Part shown: piece after piece, positions 23,601-35,443 of the stretch
Position numbering within the stretch: the first letter of the stretch is position 1
Layout: every line of letters begins with the position of its first letter
From: Auanema rhodensis
Taxonomy: Eukaryota; Nematoda; Chromadorea; Rhabditida; Rhabditidae
Length of the DNA: 64,000 nt
NCBI GenBank assembly: GCA_964057225.1
Contig: OZ059898.1
Location: 5,146,001 to 5,210,000 of the forward strand
Direction of reading: 5' to 3'
The notes under the pieces: generated by a model
What the model was told of the DNA's origin: nothing
The model's database searches: none
Seen by the model: only the letters and a program-made list of their open reading frames with translations
Program-made: the position numbers and the translations under genes

Positions 23601-26317
23601 CAAACAGTTTTTTTCTCTCTTCATCTCATATTGTCGCACTGACTGTATCATTCAATTAAGAATTATACTGACAGCAGAATAGTTAAATAATATTTTAAAA
23701 ATTATATATTATATTAATTATTTTCATAAAAATATGATATAATTATATATATGTTATATGTATGTATAATATATATACATTACAAGTCAAGTTTCTTGTT
23801 AATTTAGTTTCCCAACCTTTGTTTTATTTGAAAAGTAACTCAAATATTATTGAATACACGATTGTAATGGTCAAGGAAAAGCCAGTTATAGAAATCCGAT
23901 ACAAGTCCTTATATTGTTTCTTCTTCATTCGCCGTTCACGTCTCTCGTTGGTTTTGGTCATCATCTTCTGTTGCAAACTAACTTCTCATCGTATTCAAAC
24001 GATTACCTTCTTCAACATTTTCTTTATTTTCAATCATTCATTTTCATTTACTATTGTTGATGTCACACTCTTCTTCTTTAAAATGACTGGAAAATTCTAT
24101 TTAATAATAGAGATGTGAATACTTAAAAGCTGAATGACATGACATACATATAAGATATGTCAAAATCTTTTTTCAAATTCTAAATATATTTAGATTTAGA
24201 TAAGGTACTTATATATAAAAAAGTTTTCTTATATACATACGCATATCTAACATATCATATATTATATCAATAGTATAGTTAGTATAATCTATATAATACT
24301 GTTATTTATTATTGTTAAGACAATGAAACAAAAGAAGAAAAGTAATTGATACTTCGTCATGCTCTGTACCAGATACATGGTTCACTAGGTACATCGCTTT
24401 ATGATGGTAACCTAGATTAGTCGGATCTTGTCTCCTTGTTTTCTCCAGAAATACGGAGAGAAAGATAGAGGGAGAGAGAGAACTAGTGAGAGAGACAAGG
24501 ACTACATCACATGCCTTCTCCTGATAGCACACCATCATCATCATCATCATCCAACTCTAAGAGAATGCAGTCTCTGCTACGACTTTTGAACTTTTCATTT
24601 CTTGCAGTTGCCACCTGTCACTGCCTCCGAAGTTTGAAGCGTGCTTAGACTAGTGTTGGTTGTCCTATTCAGAGAAACAATATCAACAAGCCATTGTCTA
24701 AACGTTCATGTGTACTATCTGGAAACTTTAAGAAATTGCCATTAACGTTAACTAGATGGATATAGTTGATATTGTAGTTATTGTCTCACAAAGTCTTTTT
24801 CATCATTATCGTCGTCTTCTTCATGTTGTTGCTATCCGACAGTCTGTTACTCCTCGATGTTGTGTCCGCATCTGACCTTTCATCTTCTTTTGCATATCGT
24901 TAATATATATAAGATATATCTGGTACATCTATCTTTCGTTTCTTTACTCTTCTTCTTCTTCTTCGTTGTGGTCGTCTTCTTTTTCTGTATGTCTATAACT
25001 ATACCATCGAAAATATATATTTACTATATTTGCAATTTTGTCATAACTATTTATTACTTTTTCTTAATATATTCTATTTTCTAGATCACCTTATATCATA
25101 TTTCATTTATCAAGTTAATTATATGATATAGTTAGTTTTAACTATAATATTAAGTTAGTATATATATATATAATTTACTTTCCTTTCATATACAACATTT
25201 CACAATATTTTCCGTTTATTTTAATTTTAATTACAAGTACAATAGGCTACGTTCATCAGCTTTCCATATCAAATTACTTGTCCGTCCAACGAGTTACAGT
25301 CAGTTGCATTCTGTTTCAATTTTTCTAAACAAGTATCAGATTGTCTCTTCAATACAACGAATGAATAGATATTTTTCTGTTTTATTCTTTTTGAATCAGT
25401 TTGTCGACTCCGTTTTCGAAGACTAAAAGTTATTAGAGTTCACTTTATACACATACATCTTGCTATTCTTCTATTCATCATTCCTCTAACCCCTCCCTCT
25501 ACCTCACTTACTATCTCTTTTTCATATTTTTTAATCGAAAAACCTCGTACTGTTCTTGAACATCTTTGTGCTGTCCTGAGGTCATACTCTCATAACTGTT
25601 GCTCAATCCAGTCTTCTCGCGACTGTCTCCTGGTTTTCTCTTATCATCATATCTATTTCTCTTATATCTGCCTTGTCTTTCTATCTGATTTATTTCTCTA
25701 TGTGTCGCTCTCTGTCTCATGTTTACTTTACTTTGTTTACTTTTTAGCGTTATTTATAGTTGATCAGTCTCGGGTTTTTGTTTACTTTTTTGTACAATTG
25801 CAGGACTTGCAGGACACTGTCCACCTGAGCTCAAACTGATTCTCGCTCGTATGTTCATCTATCTGCTCTCTCATGTTTTTCCATCATCACTAGGAATTTA
25901 AAGCCTATTCAATGATTTTCGAACTGTCATCAGCTGGACAACTATCGTCTGACTCTTCTCATTCACTTATAAAACCCTTTTAAGGATTCAGGGAGCCAGA
26001 ATTGGCGAAAGTTGAAAAGACAAAATGAACGTAAGAGAGAATATTTGAAACAGACAGAAATTGAAAGATTGAATAGAAAAGAATGATTGGTTGACATACT
26101 ACCTGAGTCTAGCTAGTTTCAACTGAGCATAGTACAGTTTGAAACAATCAACAAGAAGAATTGGCTTGATCTTATTCCCTGCGGCTATTGAGATCATTTG
26201 ATCATTATCACCAGTATTCTTGATTTACTTTATATCCCCCGAATTCTCCCATATCTATCTCTCTTACCTTAAACTTGACGATTTCAAGTGTTTCTTCACG
26301 TATACTCCTCATCTCTA
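20671..26317. other. Gene-free region, mixed blocks
   Basis: Pyrimidine-rich stretches (21.30-21.46 and 23.03-23.30 kb) and simple AT repeats dominate. A 15-bp-stem hairpin lies at 22256-22296. Several TTGCAG acceptor-like sites (22.85, 24.60 and 25.80 kb) precede short open stretches. Only the one at 25804-25848 is bounded by both a good acceptor and a GTATGT donor. None is long enough to call a gene. Confidence 0.45.
22256..22296. repeat. Hairpin with 15-bp stem
   Basis: GATGGTTGAAGATGG pairs with CCATCGTTGACCATC across an 11-base loop: 14 of 15 positions pair, two as G-U. Neighbouring GAT repeats make a chance origin possible. Whether it is transcribed is unknown. Confidence 0.5.
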
Positions 26318-26403
26318 TCAAAATGTACTAAAACTAGTTGAATAGATTAGCGGCCCAGTCACAAAATGTTTCGTAAGTTGACTAAGCAAGTCAATACAAG
26401 TAA

Positions 26404-26418
26404 ATGCCCTCAGGGCAT
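26404..26418. promoter_or_regulatory. AP-2-type palindrome TGCCC-TCA-GGGCA
   Basis: ATGCCCTCAGGGCAT matches the extended TFAP2 consensus TGCCCYNRGGGCA exactly and is symmetric outward to the flanking A/T. Nematodes have AP-2 factors (aptf genes). It lies in a GC-richer island 4.9 kb upstream of the BED-factor start codon. Binding is inferred from motif identity. Confidence 0.5.
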
Positions 26419-26446
26419 GAATTGAACTTAGTATGAGCTCACACAA

Positions 26447-26508
26447 TGATATGTTGTACCGATGGCTGAGTTTGAGAAGGACAAAAAGCCGTGTACAATC
26501 AACGAAAT
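26447..26508 (+). ncRNA. Candidate small-RNA hairpin (weak)
   Basis: TGATATGTTGT at 26447 resembles the 5' end of nematode miR-90-type microRNAs as I remember them. TTGTAC (26454-26459) and GGC (26464-26466) pair with GTACAA (26493-26498) and GCC (26488-26490) across a 21-base loop. The seed-side base of the stem is poorly paired, which argues against a true precursor. Low confidence; listed because the seed match and the hairpin coincide. Confidence 0.15.
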
Positions 26509-26700
26509 AACTGTTTGCACTCGAGTGAGTCGTGACTCGGAGACACGCGTCTCCTCTACCCTTTTCAACCATCAGACGTTGGTATTGGTCAGTGAAGTTC
26601 TGTAGGTCGAGATAACGTCTCAAAACTTCGTCGAGAAGTTTGACATTTCAGTTCTTTTGAAGTTTCATGATCTTAGGGTACTTCGAATTAGAAAACGAGC

Positions 26701-29700
26701 TTCGCGCTCTGAATCCGCCAGATACAGAAACATTTCTTTTGATTTTCGAACCAAGTATAGGTGTACTATACCAACATTTGAAACACTACTGGTTCATGTT
26801 ATAACTTTATTAATGTAAAGTTCAACCTTCTGAAATATATTATTTTGAATTTTACCAAATGTATGACCGTTTATGACTATTCACTCAACATTTTTTCGCC
26901 GTGGTACTTGAACAGCTTTAACTACTACAAACATGAGATGAAAGCAAGTTTAAGAGCTTGTTCATAGCTGATTGTAAAAGCGTGAGTTGTGATGAGTATA
27001 AGATGAGAAAGTTTAATTTTTTTCCGTACAATGGACCAATAGGTCATTCAATTCTGGCCTCAATTGATACCAATCACGATCTTAGTTTTTTCTTCTGACG
27101 ATGATTTTCCGAGAATAAACCCACACCTCATCCTTCTAATATATCATTCGCACCCTTTCCCTATTGAAGAAAATGGTTGGAATACAGTAGGAGCTAGTTG
27201 ATAAAAAAGTTTTTTTTACTAAAAATTTCGGAAAAATGATGTTGAAAGAATGATATAAATAAATTCTGGAATCGAGAGAGCGAGAGAAAAAGAGAAGAGA
27301 AAATACAACCAAACTAAGAAAGAAGAAGGGATAAAGTAAGGTGAGTGATTGTGATGACAGAAATATAGTTATATAAGATATGCTAGATAAACAAGAATTT
27401 TGAAATATTCTTTTTTTATATTCTTTTTTCTGACTGTATGTACTTTATCATTTTCTATTTTCGGAACTTGCAGCTTGTCGTGCGCAGTTCGAGCGGTCAT
27501 CTCACATTTCAATAGTTTCATATAGTATCTATCCTATTCACTATACTCTTGTGCCCTGAGGCTCTTTGCCTTCTCTTGTCCTCTCTTCTATCTCATCCTT
27601 TCGTGTGCTCTCTCTTGATTTCGCTCTTTTAGTTCATTTGACAGTTCAAACGATGGTCCAGTTTCTCTTCAATATGTCAACTATCTCTACAATTCGTAAT
27701 ATCTCTGAATCTCTTGCTTTTCTCTAACATCTCACTGTCCGTTATTGGTCTCCTGTTTGTTGAGCTGTCAAAGTGACTTCTTACAGTCTTTGACTGCCTC
27801 ATGCCTCTACTATTCTAATGCTATTCAATGTCTTTTTCTGACCAATTGCATAGTCTCTCCCTTCTTGTCGCAACTTCGAGTCCCCCAGAGCTGCGAGAGC
27901 CGTCGCTCATTTTCAAAAGCACTACAGTACAGTCTAGCTCTACTCTTCTACTCTCGTACTTTTCTTTCAAACTGACCATCTAATTCTTTCTCTCTCATTA
28001 TCTCTACTATCTCATTCTTTCTCTATGTCGAATTAGATATTCTTTCCTTCTCTAATGCTCTTGCTATTTTTCAAAGTCGTTTAGTTGTCTCACAGTTCAT
28101 CAACTTCATCATCTACTATCTGCTATCCCTCCCTCCTAAACTCTCCAACCACCTTTCCAACAAACCACCACACCCCCTCGAGCGCTTTTGTTCGAGCCAT
28201 CAACCCACTTTGTGTCTTTCACCTTCTAGATAACTACTCCTCCCCTTTCATTATATTCCTTTTAAAGTAATTTGAAACATTCTCATCTTAGTTCTATCTT
28301 TATGCGAAACTGAATGACAATATAATACTTTACTTTGAATATCTTTAATTCTAACAGACCATCTTTCGATCTTTTGTACTTTTGCTAGCTTTGACTGTCA
28401 GTATCAGCATATTTCTATATATAAGGTTACATCGTCTTTCTATTGTCAAGCTCTTTTCTCAGTTTATGTCAATAGACATATACATATGTAGTACTTTCTC
28501 TCTAACTTTTACTATTATTATTATTATTATAGTAAAAATATAAATAAGTTTCAAAAAATTGTTTTCAATTTTTCTCAAAATTTCTAAATCATGTTGTAGC
28601 AGTTTATATTCTTCTATATATTCTATCTTTTTCTATTACATTTATATTTATACATTTTTTTCATTTTCTAATATATTTTATATTTCAAAAAGTAAAAGAG
28701 AAAGTAGCTTTTTTACTTTTCCTAACTTTCTTTCGAAACTTTGCTACAGCTTCTTCCTTTTCTGTACTATCTTCTTTCCATTTTAGTTTACTCAACTGTC
28801 GCAATTTTCCATCTTACTCTCATCCCTCTATCGTATGTATATACCTTTCCTCTTTCTCTCTCCCTATTTCTCTCGCAAATATGTATATACATATACATAT
28901 ATATCTTCATTATTCTCTTTAACGTTACTACTATCTCTACTATATCGCTCAAACTAACCTTAACCCAATATGGAAGCTTAATTGTCGTCCAGTCGACCCT
29001 GTCACTAACGTCTTACCTTTGATAGTTCCGCTTCTGAATATTTCTTCTGTATTCAATACAACAAAATTTTTTTTAATACGATTTCATTAAAAAATATTAT
29101 CCGAAATTTTTAATTTCATTACGTCATTCTAATTTTGTTTTATTCAAAATAGAAAAAAAAAACTAAATTGAAAATTCAGTCTAACAAAACTTCAAAAAAA
29201 ATTTGTTTTATAGTATGTTCCGAATATTCTACATTTTTGTAGTTTACTTCTATTGCAAATGAAAAATTACAAAATTGATATCATACTGTACATTTCTTCA
29301 TACTTTTCAAAAATTTAAATATGAAATATGGTAAGTAGTGAAAAAGTTTCACAATCATCTTTGATCAGTATTAAGTCACAATCATATTCTACGATATCGT
29401 CAGAATAATCATCTTCTATTATTTGCTGCTACCGTTTAAGCATCAGCAGCTTATAAGATTTCCTCCAAAACAAAACTTTGAGCTACAACCTCATTGAGTA
29501 GGTGAGAGAGAAGACGAGAGTTGAGAGAATGAGCTGTTCCACAGTTACAGAGAGGACGAAAAGTTGAGCTTTTCTCTTATTCTCTTTTAATATTTTGCTA
29601 TCTTATAGTCTCTTTCTTTCTCTCTCTTTCATTGTAGGTCTATTCATCTACTTACTGACCATCAGAAGCTTCAGCACGCATTCCTCATCGGGCGTCTCGT

Positions 29701-31084
29701 CGCGATTAGTACGATTATGTGTTTGTTTTTAAGAGTCTTTCTCTCAATCTTTTCTTCTATACTTCGTATTTGCGGTTAAGACATACCATATTTTCCATTT
29801 AATCTATTCTGTGCTAACTTCATCATTTCAAAAAATTCTGTATTTGGACATTTAAAAGCTTTGAACTAAAAATTTACTTATTATATGAATATAATTAACC
29901 TATATTATCTAAATTATAAATTTACTTATAGTAGTATTATATAATTAATCCATTTTTATATAATATTTTTTATATTTTAAACACAAAAAAAAAGTTTTTT
30001 TTTTCTTTTTCTTCAAATGTCAAAAGAAAAAGAGTATAAAGACATACATATATAAATGAAATGATTGACAAAATAGTCAAACATATCTAGTGAGATGAAA
30101 GGAATACAGTTTCGTGCTTTTTCCTAGTTTATATAGTTGTCTATTTCTCTTTCTTTTTCATGTTTCTCTCATTGTTTAATCATATTCCTTTTTATCTTTT
30201 TGCTCAAATGAGATCTTGGTCATCTATAGTTTGACAGATATATTACGTCGTCATCGTACCCACGACGACAGTTCAGATGATGACAGCTGAAACGTTATTG
30301 TTGAATGTCAAATGAAATATGCAGAGTTATCAAAGGTGACATGAGAGAGGGAGAGTGTGTGAACTTGAAAATCTTCATAATCTTCAACAAATACCACTTT
30401 TGCTCATTTATAGCTTATTCTCAGATAGTTTTTTGAAAATAAAAAAAAAGAGGAAAGAACAATAACAAAAGCTTCATCAGTATGTAGTCTTAAACATACA
30501 TATTTCTATATTGTTTTTCTAGATTATCCTGATTTAACGAGTTTATTCAAAATTGTAGTTCACATTAAGTTTTCTATTTTTTAATTTTTTGTTATATAAC
30601 ATAAATAAAACACGAAAGTTGACAAATGTCGAATTTCTGATACAATATCTTTTTATTTTTTATAATTTTATTTTATTTTTCTAGTTAGTATTTTATATAT
30701 TTATCTTTTTGTGTTCATAGCTCCTCCCCAGCTACAGTCTAGACTTTGTGTAGGTATTTCATTTCATCTTATCATATCTGTTGTCTGTATATATCATGTG
30801 TATATTACATATTTATCTGTTTTTTCTTTTATTTCTGAATGAAATGAATGAAAAGTAAACTGCTCGAAACCACTGAAGTTGCTCTGACATCTATACTTTA
30901 CCTACCAGTCCGAGTAGTTCTCACAACTATCCTATTTCGTTGGATGTCGAACTTCGTTCTAATACTTGTGACCACTTGCCTTTGTCATATGCAATTCTCA
31001 ATTTTATTTCGATCTTTCATAGTATTTTTCGTTTTAATTACTGTTTTTCTATTCATATATTCATTATTATTTATTTTTCATTTC
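26701..31084. other. Gene-free region just upstream of the BED-factor gene
   Basis: 27.5-28.3 kb and 28.5-28.9 kb are strongly pyrimidine-rich; 27.27-27.37, 29.50-29.57 and 30.32-30.37 kb are purine-rich. Open frames of 60-90 codons here are Ser/Leu/Phe-rich low-complexity products of the pyrimidine bias. An AP-2-like half palindrome lies near 27.55 kb. The promoter and any 5' UTR intron of the BED gene should be in this stretch. Confidence 0.45.
27551..27564. promoter_or_regulatory. AP-2-like site
   Basis: TGCCCTGAGGC fits the shorter AP-2 consensus GCC-N3-GGC with an extended left half. It lies 3.7 kb upstream of the BED-factor start. Motif similarity only. Confidence 0.3.
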
Positions 31085-31086
31085 AG
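31085..31086 (+). promoter_or_regulatory. 3' splice acceptor upstream of BED-factor ATG
   Basis: TTTTTCATTTCAG ends here, 172 nt before the ATG at 31259. An in-frame stop near 31180 follows, so the exon beginning here is 5' untranslated. It is either the end of a 5' UTR intron or a spliced-leader acceptor. Confidence 0.5.
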
Positions 31087-31258
31087 AATCAGCTTCTGAT
31101 TTTCATCACTTCTTATACTGTTTCTAGAGGCTGAAAAACAGATCGTCAATTTTGTGAAGGACTCAGAAGCTTTATTATCTTAAGCTTCTGCTTCTCATAT
31201 ATCTACTTTTACATCTGTTTTATTCTTTGCTAGTAGTCTTCTGGTCAATGAATCTAGA

Positions 31259-32491
31259 ATGACGGACTGTCATTCCTCATACGGCAGTGGTCTTCTTCCT
31301 CCGACGGAGCTGGTTGCTGCTGCTGCTGCTGCTGCTGCAGCTGCTGTCGAACAGTTTTCTTCTGGAGCTGAGAAATCAAGCGACGAGATGAGCACCATCT
31401 CATCATCAAATACCTCTACATCAGCTGAGCAGCCATCACCACCATACAGTGGTTCCAAGAGCAACGATCAAGTGAGTGTGACTACCTGTGATGAAACATA
31501 TTCTTAAATTTGAAAACAAGTTATTTTAATTCATTTTAGTTCTCTCCACCTGAATCGTACATGGATCAGCGGACAGAAACCCCTTCATCTGATCAGCTTC
31601 ATCTAGATTTCTCATCAAACAACGGTTATTCTCCAGATGGAACACACAGCTCTGACCGAGACGAGTCACCTGATACTGTTTCTACATCATCTGGAGCAGA
31701 GCTTCATGCCGACTCTACAGATATCAAGCCTATGATCTCTGAAGAATCAGAACTTCAACGCCGTAAGCCTATAAAAAAAGTAAATTTGAAAAGAATTTAT
31801 TTTAGAATTGTTACGACTTCAATCATTCGCTGAGAATGCCAATTCTGACTCCAGTAACAATCCTCAATTGAATCTGTTACAAGCATTTAGCAATTCGTTA
31901 TTAGGGGAGAAACTGTCAGCATCCTTATTAGCTGAAAAACTCAAGCAACAAGTAGCTGCTGCAGCAAATACTGCTTCAGCGAACACGAATAGTCAGAATA
32001 ATCAAAATTCTGCTGGAGCTAATGTTCCTTTGGTGCCATTAGGAGCCACATTACCACACCCCATTACTACTGACAGTACTCCAACTAAGAGAAAACGTCA
32101 ACGCAGGTATAATATTTGTTATATTATTAACATATAATAATGATATAATAATTATAGAAACCCTGTTTGGCCATATTTTGAAGTTATTGATGGAACTGCT
32201 CGTTGTAAACAATGCTTATATAGCACAAAATCTGTTTTCAGTACTAATCTCAAGGTTCACTTAAGGTCCCATCATCGTCCAGATTACGATAAAGTAAATT
32301 TCATTCAATATGTATATTAGTATTAATTAATTAATTTAAAGGTTATCCAAGCTGAAGATGCTTTAAATCTTAATGCTTTATTGTTGAGCGGAAATTCTAA
32401 TAAGTTGTTCTCACCTGATCCACGAAAACGGATACCACCTATGACTAGCAGCATATTAATGACAATCAATAAACGTAAGTATATAACAAAA

Positions 32492-32531
<40 letters not shown>

Positions 32532-35443
32532 GTTATGACTTTTAAACATTTCTCAATTATTATATAACCTATTAAAGACGAAATTAACATGTCTTTATCA
32601 GTAGATCAAGAAGCAAAGTGCATTCAATGCTTTCTGATAATAAAGTTGAAAAAGCTGACATACAATCATTAAATATAATTAAAACCACAACTAACGTTTT
32701 CAATGTAAAATCTTAAGACGTAGTAACGTGGACAGACATCAACATTTTGATTTTTATAGTAATTTAACTATAATATTCATAAATGAATCCATTAGAACTT
32801 GTAAATCAATTATTAAACTTTTCTAATTATTCTAATATAAACAAATCTGGTTTGTTATTATATTATATATTTATATAACATAATATATTTTGACGAGTAC
32901 AAAAATACTGGATGCTTCAAATGTATTCTATATTCTAAATTTAAAAAAAAATAAAATATATATGTAACTAAAAATGGATAGTTGTAGCAAAACTTTTTTT
33001 TCTTTATGTATATAAATTTTTTTTTTTTGAAAATACAAAACTTTATTAGCAACTAATATATACTATAACTTGTGTGACAACAAAAAGTATATCAAAACAA
33101 AAAAAAATTAATATTATATTATTATTATTTAATATAAATATATAATTTTTCAGTTGCAAATCAGAGTAGTAATGATGATAATCCATTGAATAGTGTTTTA
33201 CGGCAAACTTTAGCGGCAGGAACTATTAGCCAACAGTTGCAACAAGTTCAAAATCATTTGGTGAGCTTTGAAGTTATTAAAATAAATATATCTTAACCTG
33301 AAAAAAATTTAGAAAAGAAGTATTTCTAATATGCTTTATATTATAAAAATTACAGGCTCAACAACAAAAGCAACAACAACAACAACAGCAACAACAACAG
33401 CAACAACAACAGCAACAGAATTCTGTTCCACAATTTCCATTAAATGCTGCTAATTTGGCAGCATTAAATAACTTAGCACGTAATCAACTTATGGGATCAA
33501 ATAATCAAAATAACAGTATGTTTTAGACTTATTTTCTTCTTCTTTATTCTTAAAATAAAATTTGTTTTACCGTATTGACATTTTGAAATCATTTAGTTCA
33601 AGCACTCAATACTACAACGAAAAAATTGAAACTTTTAAGTGCTGAAAATTGACTATTTTCAAGTTTCATTTGAAAGAAAAAAAACTTTTCTGTTGTCCAT
33701 AGTTCGGATTTTTCGTTTTAATACTTTTACCGTAAAAAGGGTTTTAATTCAATACCGTCTGTCTCGACTGGTCAGTCATCGAAATCGACAGACTCCAGTT
33801 GATTGAAGCGTGCAGCTGACTTGGCTCAGTGTGTTGTCTGTGCAAATATTGACTGAAAACAAAATCTATAATATCTTTTATAATATAATGTTTGATTAAA
33901 ATAAACTTCATAAACTATATGTAGAATACATGTAAATATGAATATAATTTCAGGTATCAATGGACTTACTACAGAACAATTCATTAATCAATTCAATTTC
34001 CCTTCAAATCCTATCAAAAACGGTATATAATTATATAATTATCTATTCAAATTTTAAAAAATTTTTAAAATAAAATAAAAATAATATAAATTAAAATAAT
34101 AAGTGAATTCTTATTACTATAGACGTTCAAGCTCCTCATGGTACGGATGCTAATGGCATGCCACAGCCCAAGAGAAGAAGACTTCGTCGTCATCCCGTGT
34201 GGATGTTTTTCCGTGATCTCGAAGACCGCGTAAGTATTTTAAATTATTATTTCACGTAAGACGTAAGCATTTTAAATAAAAATACATGTATGAAACGGTT
34301 GTTGTTATAACAAAAATATTCTTTTTCAACTATTTTCATTATAAAATTTAATTTTTTTTAGATGGTTGGATGTATAAATTGTAACTTCCGTACGGGTTCA
34401 GCTTTTAGTACAAATTTGAAAATGCATCTAAAAGCTCATCACAAAGAAGATTATGAGCGGGTACATTAAACAAATAAAAATATATAATTATTAAATTATA
34501 TAATTATAGGTATTAAAATTAGAAGACGATATGAGAATTGAAGAAGGTATCTTTGGACCACCAAATAAGATGAAATCTGAACTTATTGATTTTATTCGTC
34601 TGGGTGGAAATGCTTCAACTCCACAAAATAACAGTGAGTTGACACATATGTTATTATATCGCTCATGTAGTTGTTTCAGTGAATCCTACTAATCCAAAGG
34701 CTTCACCGTTAGTTCAACAAATTTTGAATCAAACGATGGGAAATCGTCCAAGTGGTAATGGACAAGGGAAAAAGGATAGGTATAACAATAACAAATAATT
34801 TTTATTTAATAATTAAATTAATTATAGTATGGATGATGATCCATTCAGTGGAATGTCTATGTCAGATAAGCTTGCCGCTTTGGTAGGATTAGCTCCACCA
34901 GCCGGTAGTGTAGAAGGCGAAGTTACTGATGATGACAAATCACAAAGCACATTCCGTTCATCGTCTACATCATCATCAACAGCCACATCGGTATGAATCA
35001 TATAATATATTTTGTTTATCCAATTTGCTCTTTGTTTCAGAATCCATTCGAAGAACTTCGGCGTATTGCTGAACGAGTTGTTGCTGCCAATATGGGGCTG
35101 CAACCTCCCCCACAAGAGTTTACTATGGTTAACCTTAATGGCTCCATATTAACTCCAGAAGAGAAATCATCTCCAACTAATTCATGTACTGATATTGGAG
35201 ATGATAAGAAAAATGATAGAGATCGAGCACTTGCACGGTAAATTTTGAAATTGATTTATTCTCATATCTTATGATAATTATAGATTTTGGCTTGATCAAG
35301 GAGGTAATGATGAGCTTTTGACCAGCGATATCTTCAAGGATCTTCTTCGCACAATGGCTCCTGAATATGAAATTCCTGAACCAAGCCATCTTGCGGCTCT
35401 TGTTGAAGAAGAAGGATCATTGACGACTGTTGGCCTTCACTAA
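31259..35443 (+). CDS. Two-finger BED-type zinc-finger transcription factor
   Basis: About 690 aa in thirteen exons. The N-terminus has a poly-Ala run and Ser/Thr-rich disorder. BED finger 1 reads NPVWPYFEVIDGTARCKQC then STNLKVHLRSHH. A poly-Gln run follows, then a basic RRRLRRHPVW leading into BED finger 2 (GCINCNFRTGSAFSTNLKMH, then LKAHH). Both fingers keep the C-x2-C...H-x3-4-H ligands and the aromatic W/F signature of BED domains. The C-terminus carries a conserved-looking helix (NPFEELRRIAERVVAANMG) and ends SLTTVGLH. It is nuclear and probably binds DNA. The C. elegans factor BED-3 is a possible relative, but I cannot confirm orthology. The ATG is the first after an in-frame stop. The 680-bp intron near 32.5-33.15 kb and the 430-bp intron at 33.5-33.95 kb are far longer than the rest. 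Confidence 0.93.
31310..31347. repeat. (GCT)n encoding poly-Ala
   Basis: A GCT/GCA run in the first coding exon gives about ten consecutive alanines. Length polymorphism is likely. Confidence 0.9.
33359..33419. repeat. (CAA/CAG)n encoding poly-Gln
   Basis: About 20 Gln codons, mostly CAA interrupted by CAG, open a coding exon of the BED-factor gene between the two BED fingers. It is likely to be length-polymorphic. Confidence 0.9.
33740..33860. other. GC-richer patch with nested hairpin inside an intron
   Basis: Within the 430-bp intron, GTCTGTC (33757-33763) pairs with GACAGAC (33787-33793), and inside this GACTG-GT-CAGTC forms a second stem. The surrounding 100 bp are clearly less AT-rich than the rest of the intron. 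It could be an intronic small RNA or an enhancer. No C/D or H/ACA box set was recognised. Confidence 0.35.

Larger units (their letters stand above)
26318..26700. other. GC-richer island with palindromes and a 110-codon minus-strand open frame
   Basis: The island stands out from the AT-rich flanks. It holds several short inverted repeats: ATGCCCT-C-AGGGCAT (26404-26418), CACTCGAGTG (26518-26527), GAGTC-GT-GACTC (26527-26538) and GGAGAC-ACGC-GTCTCC (26539-26554). On the minus strand 26647-26318 is open for about 110 codons and reads plausibly (LLDEVLRRYLDLQNF near its start), but it has no ATG near the beginning, no clear splice partners and more GC-ending codons than the real exons nearby. 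It could be an isolated exon, a structured RNA or a conserved enhancer. Confidence 0.35.

Noticed and set aside
23762-24118. 118-codon + strand open frame
   Set aside because: Hydrophobic low-complexity translation of AT-rich DNA; no ATG context, domain or neighbouring exons.
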